From NCBI RefSeq assembly GCF_003002055.1, contig NZ_PVZF01000013.1:1-64000 (forward strand): a DNA stretch of 64,000 nt, written 5' to 3'. Positions 16,728 through 25,200 of this stretch are shown here, in pieces (positions within the stretch are counted from its first letter, which is position 1; the number at the start of each line of letters is the position of its first letter). The DNA is from Kineococcus rhizosphaerae. Its GTDB lineage: Bacteria; Actinomycetota; Actinomycetes; Actinomycetales; Kineococcaceae. The notes beneath the pieces were generated by a model that made no database searches, was not told the origin of the DNA, and saw only the letters and a list, made by a program, of their open reading frames with translations. A program made the translations under genes and the position numbers.

Positions 16728-17438
16728 TCACACGAGCGGGATCAGGAGGTTGCGCACCGGCTCGACGTAGCGCACCAGCCCGAGCACGGTCAGCACCGGG
16801 AAAACGAAGTACTGCAGCAGCGGTTCGGGCCCGCGGCCGGCGCGGAACAGCCGCAACCCCACCGTCACGGGCTTCTTGCGCAGCCACGTCGTGAACGGCA
16901 CGGGCACACCGTCGGTGGTGAGGGCGTCGCCGGCGACGTGGACGACGACGCCGCCGGCGACCGCGACGGGCAGCCAGGGCACCACGACGCCCTGCTTCGT
17001 CAGCCACCAGGCGGCGGCGAAGGACACGACGAGGTTGCCCAGCGCGGTCTTCTCGGTGTCGCCGGGGATGTACTGGGCGACGGAGTGCAGGGCCAGGCCG
17101 ATGCCCAGCGCGAGCACGACCAGCGCCGACCAGTGGTTGCTCGCGGCGAACGCGGCGAGCAGGCCGAAGGCGAGCGGGGCCACGACGACGTCGTGGGTGC
17201 CGCCGCGGTGGCGGCGGGCGAGGACGCCGATGGCCCGCGACAGCCAGCGGGTGGGCGGGCCCCACATGGAGCCGGCGGTGGAACCCTTCTGGTCGAGGTC
17301 GGGCAGGTAGGCGAAGCCGCCGCAGGCGACGACCCACGCGAGCTGTTCGAGGGGTCGGTCGATGCCGAGGTGCGTCGAGGCGAGGCCGAGGGTCAGGGCT
17401 CCCGCCGCCAACCCGCTGGCGGCGTGCGCCGGGCCCAT
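16728..17438 (-). CDS. YdjM-like membrane-bound metal-dependent hydrolase
   Basis: A 236-residue membrane protein resembling the LexA-regulated YdjM/DUF457 family. It has an early His (GPAHAASG), DLDQ after FAYLP (the predicted metal-binding Asp pair), RHRGGTHDV and HVAGDALTTDG. Several hydrophobic helices lie between these motifs. Enzymatic function is not established for the family. The ATG at 17438 is preferred to the longer frame because the extension crosses the strong inverted repeat upstream. Confidence 0.75.
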   Translation of the reverse strand: MGPAHAASGLAAGALTLGLASTHLGIDRPLEQLAWVVACGGFAYLPDLDQKGSTAGSMWGPPTRWLSRAIGVLARRHRGGTHDVVVAPLAFGLLAAFAASNHWSALVVLALGIGLALHSVAQYIPGDTEKTALGNLVVSFAAAWWLTKQGVVVPWLPVAVAGGVVVHVAGDALTTDGVPVPFTTWLRKKPVTVGLRLFRAGRGPEPLLQYFVFPVLTVLGLVRYVEPVRNLLIPLV

Positions 17439-17491
17439 CACGGTGTGTCGTCCTCCCAGGTCAGAGACTCGGAGGGTACCCGGCTTGGAAG

Positions 17492-17544
17492 CGGCACGTT
17501 GACTCAACGGCCCCGGTCATCGAGACCGGGGAGTCAACGTGCCG
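17492..17544. terminator. Large compound inverted repeat, likely terminator
   Basis: An outer 14-base perfect inverted repeat (CGGCACGTTGACTC, 17492-17505, with 17531-17544) encloses a second hairpin, CCCCGGT (17511-17517) with ACCGGGG (17525-17531). It lies 16 bases beyond the stop of the Rv2629-like gene and 53 bases before the YdjM-like start. Termination is the simplest reading; an RNA regulatory structure is possible. Confidence 0.6.
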
Positions 17545-17560
17545 ATTCCCGCGCGGACGC

Positions 17561-18691
17561 TCAGGTGGTGTACCGCAGGAGGGCGCCGATGCCGTCGGCC
17601 ATGGCCAGCAGGGGCTCCTGCCCGTCCTCCTCGGGGCGCGGGACGAGCTCGATCTCGGCGTCGGAGGCGGCCAGGGCACGCACGAGGGCCGCGTCGGTGC
17701 GGACCTCCTCGACGTCGCGGACGCCGATCGCGTGCAGGTCGGTGGTCGTGGTGGCCAGCTCCAGGGGACCCGTCCCGGCCCACAGGTGGCCGGTGGCGGT
17801 GGGGTCGTCGAGGAGCAGGAGGGTCGCGACCTGGCCGGCGCGCAGGGCGGCGACGACGGGTCCGAGGCCCTCGACGGCCCGGCCCTGGCGGCCGCGCTCC
17901 TGCACGAAGCGGTCGACGACGGCCTGCCGGCGGCGCGTGCGGACCTCGTCGAGGGCGTGGGCGACGTTGGCGGTGAAGGCCCGTTCGCGGGTCCCGGCGG
18001 CGCGGCCGCCGCCCTTGACCTCGCACAGGAGCTGGGTGAGGGCGACCGGGGCCTTGTCCTTGAACGCGGCGACGGCCTTGGCGTCGCCGGTGACGAGGAC
18101 GACGTCGGGGTGCTCGCGGCGCACGAGATCGGCGACGTCGTCGGCGACGGCGGCGGCGTTGTGGTCCCAGGAGTCCTGGACGGCGTGCTGGTAGCGGTGC
18201 TCGGCGCGGTTGTCGCCGGAGCCCTTGTGGAGCAGGTCGTGCCCGCCCTCGACGGAGTGGACGTCGGCGGCCCGCAGAGCGCCGGAGCTGGTGACGGTGA
18301 TGTCGGCGCCGGCGCGGTCGAGCTCGACGAGGACGTAGCGGACGTCGTCGGCGGTGGAGCGGACGAGGGGCATGAGGTGGGCGACGGGGCCGGTGGTGGC
18401 CTCCTCCTGCGGCGGCGGTGCCGGCAGGACGACGTCGAGCTCGAGGCCGGTGGCCGTGGCGATCATGGCGCGGCCGACGTGGCCGCCGACGCCGGTGGGT
18501 TCGGTGGCGACGGCGTCGAGGGCGACGAGGGCCGGTTCGGGGGCGCCCTGACCGGCGAGGGCGGTGCGGGCCTCGTGCCAGCGGAGGTCGATGTCGTGGG
18601 CTCCGGTCTCCCGGTCCCTGGTGGCGTCGGTGTAGACGGTGACGTGCGGCCCCGGATCCAGGGCCACGTCCTTCAGCCAGTCCAGCTTCAC
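17561..18691 (-). CDS. Rv2629/baeRF2-family protein, candidate Balon-type ribosome hibernation factor
   Basis: A 376-residue soluble protein of the bacterial eRF1-like (baeRF2) family typified by mycobacterial Rv2629. Three regions are visible: an N-terminal domain starting MKLDWLKDVALDPGPHVTVY, a middle domain with DVVLVTGDAKAVAAFKDK, and a C-terminal Rossmann-like part ending near DAEIELVPRPEEDG. Members of this family (Balon and mycobacterial relatives) have been described as binding the ribosomal A site in dormant or stressed cells; that function is transferred by homology. The GTG start follows a strong GGAAGGAG site. The gene is monocistronic by appearance, ending in a large hairpin. 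Confidence 0.8.
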   Translation of the reverse strand: MKLDWLKDVALDPGPHVTVYTDATRDRETGAHDIDLRWHEARTALAGQGAPEPALVALDAVATEPTGVGGHVGRAMIATATGLELDVVLPAPPPQEEATTGPVAHLMPLVRSTADDVRYVLVELDRAGADITVTSSGALRAADVHSVEGGHDLLHKGSGDNRAEHRYQHAVQDSWDHNAAAVADDVADLVRREHPDVVLVTGDAKAVAAFKDKAPVALTQLLCEVKGGGRAAGTRERAFTANVAHALDEVRTRRRQAVVDRFVQERGRQGRAVEGLGPVVAALRAGQVATLLLLDDPTATGHLWAGTGPLELATTTTDLHAIGVRDVEEVRTDAALVRALAASDAEIELVPRPEEDGQEPLLAMADGIGALLRYTT

Positions 18692-18760
18692 GGGACTCCT
18701 TCCCTCGTGATGTTGCTTTCCGCTCCCAGTCCGTGACTCAGCGTGTAGGAACCGCGACGA

Positions 18761-19165
18761 TCACGCGACTCGGTTTCCGATCGGCCCTTCGTACACCCAA
18801 CGCCCCTGCGCGCGCACGAAGGCCGACGCCTCGTGCTGCACGCCCCGGCGTCCGCTGAGGCGGTAGTGGGCCTCGAACTCGACGGTCCCCTCGTCGTCGA
18901 AGGGGCTGCCCCGGTCGGTGCCCAGGACCACGAGCCGCTTCCACTCCACGTCCGGGTCCAGGTCGAGGTCGGCCGGGCGGGTGGACGGGTGCCAGCTGCG
19001 CAGCAGGTGCTCCACGTCGCCCACGACGAAGGCGGTGTAGCGCGAGCGCATGAGGGCCTCGGCCGTCGGGGCGTCGGCCTCGGCGCCCCGGGAGAGGTAG
19101 CGGCCGCAGCAGCCGGCGAAGGGCTCGCCCCAACCGCAGGGGCAGGGCGCGTCGTCGGTGATCAC
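18761..19165 (-). CDS. YchJ/UPF0225 family protein
   Basis: A 134-residue protein with an N-terminal Cys-rich SEC-C-like motif (CPCGWGEPFAGCCGRY), then LMRSRYTAFVVGDVEHLL and HPSTRP, the typical YchJ core with an NTF2-like fold. The molecular role is unknown in the family. The GTG start overlaps the stop of the LacI gene by 4 bases (GTGA), so the two are translated from one message. Confidence 0.87.
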   Translation of the reverse strand: MITDDAPCPCGWGEPFAGCCGRYLSRGAEADAPTAEALMRSRYTAFVVGDVEHLLRSWHPSTRPADLDLDPDVEWKRLVVLGTDRGSPFDDEGTVEFEAHYRLSGRRGVQHEASAFVRAQGRWVYEGPIGNRVA

Positions 19166-20163
19166 CCGGTCATCCTCGCGCCTCGCGGGGCCGTCGTCGC
19201 CCGCACCACGAGCCGCGGCGCGACCAGCTGCAGGTCCGCGGGGGCACCGGGGTCCGCCAGCCGGGCGAGCAGCCGGACGGCGGCCAGCCGACCGACCTCG
19301 TGGGCGGAGTTGTCGACGCTGGTCAGCGACACCGCGCGCAGCCGGGCGGTGGAGGTGTCGTCGTAGCCGACGACCGACAGCCGTCCCGGCACGTCCACGC
19401 CCAGGTCGGCCGCGGCGGCCAGGACCCCGACGGCGACGGCGTCGTTGGCGGCGACGACGGCGGTCGGGGGGTCCTCGCGGCACAGCAGCGCCAGCCCCGC
19501 GCGGTGCCCGGCGTCCTCGGTCATGGCGCCGAGCTCGACGAGGGGCTCCCCCGCCCCGTCGGCCACGGCCCGCTCGAAGGCCTGCCGGCGCAGACGGCCG
19601 ACGGGGCCCTCGCCGCCGACGTGCGCGACCCGCCGGTGCCCCAGGGCCAGGACGTGCTCGACGGCCAGCCGGGTCCCGGCCGCGTCGTCCCCCGCGACGA
19701 CGTCGACGTCGAGGGGGTCGCCGGGGTCGAGGCGGGTGCCGGCCAGGACGGTCGGGACGGTCTCGGCGACCTCCGCGACCACCGACAGGTCGGGCAGGGT
19801 GCCGATGACGACGAGGCCGTCGACGCGCAGGTCGGCGAAGGTGCGGGGGGCCTCGGGCTCGCTGCGGGACTCGGCCAGGACCGGGCGCAGCCCCGCCTCC
19901 CGCAGGACGGGGCGCAGCCCCTCGAGGACGTCGACGAACCAGGGGTTGCGCAGGTCGTCGAGGACGAGGCCGATGGCGCGCGTGCGGCCCTGGGCGAGGC
20001 TCTGCGCGGTGGGGTCGGGGCGGTAGCCGAGCTCGTCCATCGCAGCCAGGACGGCGGCGCGCCGTTCGTCGGAGACCTTCGGGGAGCCCTGCAGGACGAG
20101 GGAGACGAGCGACTTGGAGACGCCGGCGCGCGCTGCGACGCTGCGGATGGTCGGGCGGGTCAC
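19162..20163 (-). CDS. LacI-family transcriptional regulator
   Basis: A 333-residue regulator with an N-terminal HTH (TIRSVAARAGVSKSLVSLVL), the hinge region around SPKVSDERR, and a periplasmic-binding-protein-like effector domain to the C-terminus. The GTG at 20163 is chosen because AAGGAGG lies 6 bases upstream. It is divergent from an inositol/sugar dehydrogenase-like gene, with the palindrome TTGGACCGGTCCAA between them. It probably represses that gene and itself, releasing on a sugar ligand; the ligand is unknown. Confidence 0.92.
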   Translation of the reverse strand: MTRPTIRSVAARAGVSKSLVSLVLQGSPKVSDERRAAVLAAMDELGYRPDPTAQSLAQGRTRAIGLVLDDLRNPWFVDVLEGLRPVLREAGLRPVLAESRSEPEAPRTFADLRVDGLVVIGTLPDLSVVAEVAETVPTVLAGTRLDPGDPLDVDVVAGDDAAGTRLAVEHVLALGHRRVAHVGGEGPVGRLRRQAFERAVADGAGEPLVELGAMTEDAGHRAGLALLCREDPPTAVVAANDAVAVGVLAAAADLGVDVPGRLSVVGYDDTSTARLRAVSLTSVDNSAHEVGRLAAVRLLARLADPGAPADLQLVAPRLVVRATTAPRGARMTG

Positions 20164-20209
20164 GCGGCCTCCTTGACAGCTGGGTCGGAACGCCTGATCG
20201 TAGACCGCG

Positions 20210-20223
20210 TTGGACCGGTCCAA
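20210..20223. promoter_or_regulatory. LacI-type operator palindrome
   Basis: A perfect 14-base palindrome TTGGACCGGTCCAA with the central CpG typical of LacI-family operators. It lies 47 bases before the lacI-type start and 24 bases before the dehydrogenase start, where bound protein would block both promoters. Confidence 0.75.
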
Positions 20224-20246
20224 TACTCAGCGAGGAGCTCCCGAAC

Positions 20247-21245
20247 ATGTCCGATCTCCACCTCGGCCTGGCCGGTGTCGGTCGCATCGGCGTCATGCAC
20301 GCCCACACCATCGTCGCCACCCCCGGCGTCGGGCGGCTCACCGTCACCGACGTCGACGCCGACCGCGCGCGGCAGGTCGGCGCCGAGGTGGGCGCCGACT
20401 CGGCCGCCGACGTCGAGGCCCTGCTCGCCGCCGGGATCGACGGCCTCGTCGTGGCCACCGGCACCGCCCAGCACCCCGAGCTGATCCGCGCCGGCGTCGA
20501 GGCCGGGATCCCCGTCTTCTCCGAGAAGCCCGTCGCCCCCGACGTCGCCCTCTCGCTGCCCGTCCTGGACTTCATCGCCCGCCGCGACGGCGTCGTCCGC
20601 ATCGGCCACCAGCGCCGCTACGACGCCGGGTACCTGGAGGCCAAGCGCGCCTTCACCGCCGGCGAGCTCGGCTGGCTGCACGCGATCCGCGCCGTGACCT
20701 GCGACGTCACACCCCCGCCGGTGTCGTTCCTGGCCACCTCCGGCGGGCTGTTCCGCGACTGCAGCGTCCACGACTTCGACGTCATCCGCTGGATCACCGG
20801 CCGCGAGGTCGTCGAGGTCTACGCGCGCGGCTCCAACAACGGCGACCCCGCCATCGGGGAGGTCGGCGACGTCGACTCCGCGCTGGCCGTCTGCACCCTC
20901 GACGACGGGACCCTCGCCGTCGTCACCGCCTCGCGCTACAACGGCGCCGGCCACGACGTCCGGCTCGAGCTGCAGGGCTCCAAGGGCTCGATCGAGGTCG
21001 GCCTCGACGAGCGCACCGCGCTGCGCTCGGCCGAACCCGGCGTCACCTTCCCCGGCGGCACCCCGCACACCACGTTCGCCGAGCGCTTCGCCGACGCCTA
21101 CCGCGCCGAGATCGCCGCCTTCGCCGACCTCGTCCGCGGGATCGACGGGGAGCTGTGCCGGCCCGAGGACGCCGTCGCGGCCTCCAAGGTGGCGGACGCG
21201 GCGCAGGAGTCGCTCATCACCGGGGTGCCGGTGCGGGTGGGCTGA
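20247..21245 (+). CDS. Gfo/Idh/MocA oxidoreductase (inositol 2-dehydrogenase-like)
   Basis: A 332-residue NAD(P)-dependent dehydrogenase. The Rossmann motif GLAGVGRIGVMHA is at residues 7-19, the conserved SEKPVA holds the catalytic-region lysine, and GHQRRYDAGY and the later DCSVHDFDVIRW (His-Asp pair) match myo-inositol 2-dehydrogenase-like members. The substrate is likely a cyclitol or sugar. It is regulated with the divergent LacI protein through the operator 24 bases upstream. Confidence 0.88.
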   Translation: MSDLHLGLAGVGRIGVMHAHTIVATPGVGRLTVTDVDADRARQVGAEVGADSAADVEALLAAGIDGLVVATGTAQHPELIRAGVEAGIPVFSEKPVAPDVALSLPVLDFIARRDGVVRIGHQRRYDAGYLEAKRAFTAGELGWLHAIRAVTCDVTPPPVSFLATSGGLFRDCSVHDFDVIRWITGREVVEVYARGSNNGDPAIGEVGDVDSALAVCTLDDGTLAVVTASRYNGAGHDVRLELQGSKGSIEVGLDERTALRSAEPGVTFPGGTPHTTFAERFADAYRAEIAAFADLVRGIDGELCRPEDAVAASKVADAAQESLITGVPVRVG

Positions 21246-21382
21246 ACCGACGCGGGGCGTCGTGACGGCGCTGCCCCTTGACCGGGACGTCGTCCCCGCG
21301 CATCCTCCGGTGCCAGGACGAACCGTCGTGCTCACCGGGGAGGGTCCGTGTCCCGTCGCCCTGCCCACCGCGGGCACCGGCC

Positions 21383-21856
21383 GTGAGCACGGTCCTGCTC
21401 GTGGTGAGCGCGGCGGGTGTCGTGCTCCTCGGCCTGTCCGCCGGGGTGCACCTCAGCGGTCTGGCCGCGCTGAACCCGACGCTGCGCGACGTGGACAGCC
21501 GCAGCTACGTCACCGTCAAGCAGTCGGCCGACCGGCACTTCGAGCCGTTCATGCGCCCGTTGACCCTGAGCGGGCTCGTCGCGCTGCTCGCCCAGACGCT
21601 CCTGGCCGCCCTCGGCGGGCGCACCGCCGTCGCCGTCGTCGCCGGCTCGGCCCTGGTCGTCGCCGGCGCCGCACTGGTCGCGGTGCTGCGGGGCGACCTG
21701 CCGATCAACCGGCGGATGAGCGGGTGGCGGCCCGAGGCCCCGCCCGCCGACTGGACCGTCTGGCGGGGCCGCTGGGAACGCTTCTTCCTCGTGCGCACGG
21801 TCGCGACGGTCCTGGCCTTCCTGGCCGCGCTCGCCGCGCTCCTGCTGGTCCGCTGA
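21383..21856 (+). CDS. DUF1772-like four-helix membrane protein
   Basis: A 157-residue membrane protein from the GTG at 21383. Four hydrophobic helices are seen, with LNPTLRDVDSRSYVTVKQ between the first and second, and PINRRMSGWRPEAPPADW before the last. The pattern matches DUF1772 (anthrone-oxygenase-like) proteins, whose activity is generally unknown. The upstream in-frame extension is Pro/Cys/Ser-rich and rejected. It ends at a short terminator hairpin shared with the LCP gene. Confidence 0.7.
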   Translation: MSTVLLVVSAAGVVLLGLSAGVHLSGLAALNPTLRDVDSRSYVTVKQSADRHFEPFMRPLTLSGLVALLAQTLLAALGGRTAVAVVAGSALVVAGAALVAVLRGDLPINRRMSGWRPEAPPADWTVWRGRWERFFLVRTVATVLAFLAALAALLLVR

Positions 21857-21874
21857 CCCCACCGAACGGTGGGG
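21857..21874. terminator. Bidirectional hairpin terminator
   Basis: CCCCACC-GAAC-GGTGGGG, a 7-bp stem with a 4-base loop, directly after one stop codon and 9 bases from the stop of the convergent LCP gene. Confidence 0.6.
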
Positions 21875-21883
21875 GCTGCGCGC

Positions 21884-23413
21884 TCAGGCGCAGATGCTGT
21901 CCGAGGCGACCCGGCCCGTGATCGTCGGGGTCGGCGTCGGCGTCGCCGCGGGCGTGCCCGTCACCCGCGAGCGCACGTCGGTGACCGTCACGACGGACTT
22001 CACCTCGACGACGATGTTCTTGCCCAGGCTCGCGTCGAGCTGGGTCGTCGCCCCGCCCAGGGCCGCGGCGACCGTGTTCGCCGAGTCCTGCCGCCCCGTG
22101 CCGTAGCGCACCAGCACGTCCGCGGTCGCCGAGTGCGCCGTGCCGTCGCCGGTGCCCGCGCCCACGAACCCGACGCCCGTCAGCCCCTTCGAGACCGTGC
22201 CCGCGACCCCGGCCGTCCCGCCCACGTTGAGGACCTGGACGGAGATCTTCGACGGCGCGACCAGCAGCTCCGAGCTGGTCGAGGGGTCGGCCGTGGCGCT
22301 GGCCGTCGGCGTCGAGGCCGCCGGGCCGGCGGTGTCGGTGCGGATCTGCTGCCACAGCGTGGCCGCCGCCGGCGTCCACTGCACCCGGTTCTTGTTCGCC
22401 GGGTACTCCTCCGTCGGCACCGTGACGAACTGCACGCCGTTCGCGGGCACCTTCTGCAGCGACTGCGCCAGCGACGCGATCTCCGACAGGCTCGCCAGGC
22501 CCGTGTCCGTCGTGACGGACTTCGTGGCGGCGTCCAGGAACGAGTACAGCTTGTCCGGGCGGGTCAGGATCGCCGAGCTGGTGACCTTCTGGACCATCGA
22601 GCTCATCAGCGCCTGCTGGCGCCCGATGCGCGAGATGTCCGAGCCGTCGCCGATGTGGCGGACCCGCGCGTACGCCAGCGCCGTCTCCCCGTCCACGTCG
22701 TCGTGCGTGCCCGCCGTCAGGTGCAGGTTGGACGCCTTGTCGTCGATCGCGTCCGGGGTGCAGATCGTGACCCCGCCCAGGGCGTCGATCATCGAGCGGA
22801 ACCCGGAGAAGTCGACGACGACGTAGTGGTCGATCGGCACCTGCGTCAGGGCCTGGACCGTCTTGATCGTGCACGCCGCGCCCCCGAGGGAGAACGCGGA
22901 GTTGAACATGCCCTTCTGGGCCTTGGTGGTCTGCCCGTCCGACGTCGTGCAGGACGGAATCTGGACCATCGAGTCGCGCGGGATGCTCACCAGCGTCGCG
23001 CTCTTGCGGTCGGCGGCCAGGTGCACCAGCACCGTGGTGTCCGAGCGGGCGCCGGGGTCGGCGGACTCGCCGCCGTACTCGTCGCCGGAGCCGTCGGACA
23101 GGTCCCGGGTGTCGCTGCCCATGACGAGGATGTTGACGGCGTCCTGGCCCGTGGTCGGGTCGACCGTCGACTCGTCCGAGGGCTTGGCCCCGACGAGGTT
23201 GCCGAGGTCCTGGGCGTTGATGTTGCCCTGGAGCTTGTAGTACGCGAACACCCCACCCCCGGCCGCGAGGACCGTCAGGACGACGGCCGCGACGAGGAAC
23301 CCGCGCAGCACCTTGAAGGCGGTGCCGTGCGCGTGGTCGGAGTGGGCGCCGCGGGCGCGGCGACCGGCTCCGGGGACCTCGCGCTGCGGCTCGCGGTCAG
23401 TGGAAGTGGGCAC
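21884..23413 (-). CDS. LytR-CpsA-Psr (LCP) family phosphotransferase with LytR_C domain
   Basis: A 509-residue membrane-anchored protein: a short basic cytoplasmic N-terminus, one membrane helix (about 35-58), then the LCP catalytic domain with MGSDTRD, RSDTTVLVHLAADRKSATLVSIPRDS and the later YARVRHIGDGSDISR. A C-terminal LytR_C domain (about 375-470, SKISVQVLNVGGTAGVAG) and a Thr/Pro tail follow. LCP enzymes transfer glycopolymers from lipid carriers to peptidoglycan; in actinobacteria this includes arabinogalactan or teichoic-acid-like polymers. The exopolysaccharide locus some 8 kb away is a possible source of substrate, by inference only. Confidence 0.92.
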   Translation of the reverse strand: MPTSTDREPQREVPGAGRRARGAHSDHAHGTAFKVLRGFLVAAVVLTVLAAGGGVFAYYKLQGNINAQDLGNLVGAKPSDESTVDPTTGQDAVNILVMGSDTRDLSDGSGDEYGGESADPGARSDTTVLVHLAADRKSATLVSIPRDSMVQIPSCTTSDGQTTKAQKGMFNSAFSLGGAACTIKTVQALTQVPIDHYVVVDFSGFRSMIDALGGVTICTPDAIDDKASNLHLTAGTHDDVDGETALAYARVRHIGDGSDISRIGRQQALMSSMVQKVTSSAILTRPDKLYSFLDAATKSVTTDTGLASLSEIASLAQSLQKVPANGVQFVTVPTEEYPANKNRVQWTPAAATLWQQIRTDTAGPAASTPTASATADPSTSSELLVAPSKISVQVLNVGGTAGVAGTVSKGLTGVGFVGAGTGDGTAHSATADVLVRYGTGRQDSANTVAAALGGATTQLDASLGKNIVVEVKSVVTVTDVRSRVTGTPAATPTPTPTITGRVASDSICA

Positions 23414-23514
23414 GTCGTCACGGTACGGCCGGACGACCCCCCACCTTGAACGGTGACGGCAGAGTTGCGCAGCGCGTCCGCGAGGCCTTCACGAACCGGC
23501 GCGTCCGTGCACCC

Positions 23515-23676
23515 TCAGCGCCCGTCGACCGTCCCGTCGTTGATGGCCAGCCGGTCGGCCACGGCGGGGAAGACGACCTCGAAGCAGAACAGCACGACGG
23601 CCGCCGCCACCACCGCGCTGATGAGCACCTTCAGCCACCACGGTCCCGGCAGGACCCGCCACCACGCCGCGTACAT
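23515..23676 (-). CDS. Small single-helix membrane protein downstream of sortase
   Basis: A 53-residue protein whose ATG overlaps the sortase stop (ATGA). It has one predicted membrane helix (WLKVLISAVVAAAVVLFCFEVVF) and a short hydrophilic tail (ADRLAINDGTVDGR). Translational coupling to the sortase suggests a linked role; no family function is known. Confidence 0.75.
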   Translation of the reverse strand: MYAAWWRVLPGPWWLKVLISAVVAAAVVLFCFEVVFPAVADRLAINDGTVDGR

Positions 23677-24380
23677 CAGTCCCCCACCGGGGCCAGGGAC
23701 GGCGGTTCGCCGTCCGAACGGTCGCGCACCGACTCCAGCTGCGCGTGGACCACGTAGCGCTGGCGCGCCGAGTGCATCGGGTGGCAGGCCGTCATCGTCA
23801 GCCACGCCTGCGTGGGCGTCACGCCCGGCTGGTCGGGCACGGGCGCGATGACGGACACCTGCTGCGGGCTGACGATCTCGTGCGAGCGCACCCGGTACGT
23901 CAGCCACTGCGTCGCCGTCGCGACGACGACGGCGTCGCCGTCCTGCAGCTCGGCGATCCGGTTGAACGGCTTGCCGTACGTCACCCGGTGCCCGGCGATG
24001 GCGAAGTTGCCGACCTGCCCCGGCATGACCGACTGCACGTAGTGCCCGATGCCGTCCTTCAGCTCCTCGGTGCCGGTGCCCTCCACGACGGGCACGGCGT
24101 AGTCGCCGCCGAAGCGCGGGACGTAGACGATCGCGAACGGGTCCCCCAGCGCGGGCACGGCGACGGGGTCCACGGGCGGGTCCGCCACGGGCTGCGTCGC
24201 CGGGGCGGTCGGCGCCGGCGTCGAGGGACCCCAGCGCTGCTCCAGGGAGGAGACCGTCGCGGCCTGGACCTTCCCCGACGTCAGGTCCGTCCAGTACAGC
24301 TGCCACACGACGAACAGCAGGGTCAGCACCCCGGCCGTCAGCAGGAGCTCGCCGAGCACCGAGGTGGTCCGGCGGATCAC
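23676..24380 (-). CDS. srtE: Class E sortase
   Basis: A 234-residue sortase with an N-terminal membrane anchor (about 10-30), a Pro/Thr-rich linker, and the catalytic domain. The catalytic His lies in FAIAGHRVTYGKPF, the Cys in LTMTACHPMHSARQRYVV, followed by the conserved Arg. Class E enzymes are housekeeping sortases of high-G+C actinobacteria that attach LAXTG proteins to peptidoglycan. The GTG start overlaps the DUF881 stop by 4 bases; the small membrane protein follows by 1-base overlap. Confidence 0.93.
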   Translation of the reverse strand: MIRRTTSVLGELLLTAGVLTLLFVVWQLYWTDLTSGKVQAATVSSLEQRWGPSTPAPTAPATQPVADPPVDPVAVPALGDPFAIVYVPRFGGDYAVPVVEGTGTEELKDGIGHYVQSVMPGQVGNFAIAGHRVTYGKPFNRIAELQDGDAVVVATATQWLTYRVRSHEIVSPQQVSVIAPVPDQPGVTPTQAWLTMTACHPMHSARQRYVVHAQLESVRDRSDGEPPSLAPVGD

Positions 24381-25102
24381 GCGGCACCCGCCCGCGCGTA
24401 GGTGAGGGTCGTCGTCCCGTCGAACGCGGGCAGCCGCAGGTCCGTGGCCGCGTCCACCCGGTACCCGAGCCCGTAGGCCGCGACGTACTGGCGGTAGACC
24501 GCGATCTGCGCCGAGTCCGCGAGCGCCTGCCGCAGCCGGGTGACGTCACCGATCGCGCTGATCGTGTACGGCGGGGAGTACGTGCGGCCCTGCAGGACGA
24601 GGACGTTGCCGACGCAGCGCACGGCCGAGGTCGACACGATCCGCTGGTCCATGATCATCATGGCTTCGGCGCCGCCGGCCCACAGGGCGTTGACGACGGA
24701 CTCGACGTCCTGCTGGTGCACGACGAGGTCGTCCGGGGAGGCGCTCGCGGGCCGCACGGAGTCGGGGGCGTCGTCGAGGGTGACGCTCAGGCCGGGGCCG
24801 TGGACGGCGAGGGCGCCGGAGGCGGCGCCGAGGGCGGGGTCGTCGAGGGGGTCCTCGCCCTGGCCCGTCGTCGTGCCGCCGCGGCTGAGGGCGTCGACCT
24901 CGGAGCGCAGGACGGCGACCCGGGCGGCCTCGGCGGCGTTGTCGCGCGAGCGCTGGGCGACGACGGAGCCGAGGTCGGCGGACTCCGAGCGCAGGTCGGT
25001 GCCGCCGGAGGTCAGGGCGCTGGTGGCGAAGAGGAGCCCGGCGGCGGCGAGCACGAGCACGACACCGGCCCGGCGGACGACCCGCCCCCCTGTGACTCTC
25101 AC
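24377..25102 (-). CDS. DUF881 family protein
   Basis: A 241-residue protein with an N-terminal membrane helix (VVLVLAAAGLLFATSAL), a coiled-coil-like stretch (about 45-72) and the DUF881 core. The latter includes GPGLSVTLDD, NALWAGGAEAMMIMDQRI and SPPYTISAIGD. Its place next to crgA and a sortase is a conserved actinobacterial arrangement linked to the divisome. Function is not established. Confidence 0.9.
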   Translation of the reverse strand: MRVTGGRVVRRAGVVLVLAAAGLLFATSALTSGGTDLRSESADLGSVVAQRSRDNAAEAARVAVLRSEVDALSRGGTTTGQGEDPLDDPALGAASGALAVHGPGLSVTLDDAPDSVRPASASPDDLVVHQQDVESVVNALWAGGAEAMMIMDQRIVSTSAVRCVGNVLVLQGRTYSPPYTISAIGDVTRLRQALADSAQIAVYRQYVAAYGLGYRVDAATDLRLPAFDGTTTLTYARAGAA

Positions 25103-25200
25103 CCACTACCCCCGTGAACGGCCTGCCCACCGATCGTCGCACTACGCTGGACGGGAGGTGACGCACCCCGTCCCCCGCCCACCCCCGACTGGAGGTCGAC

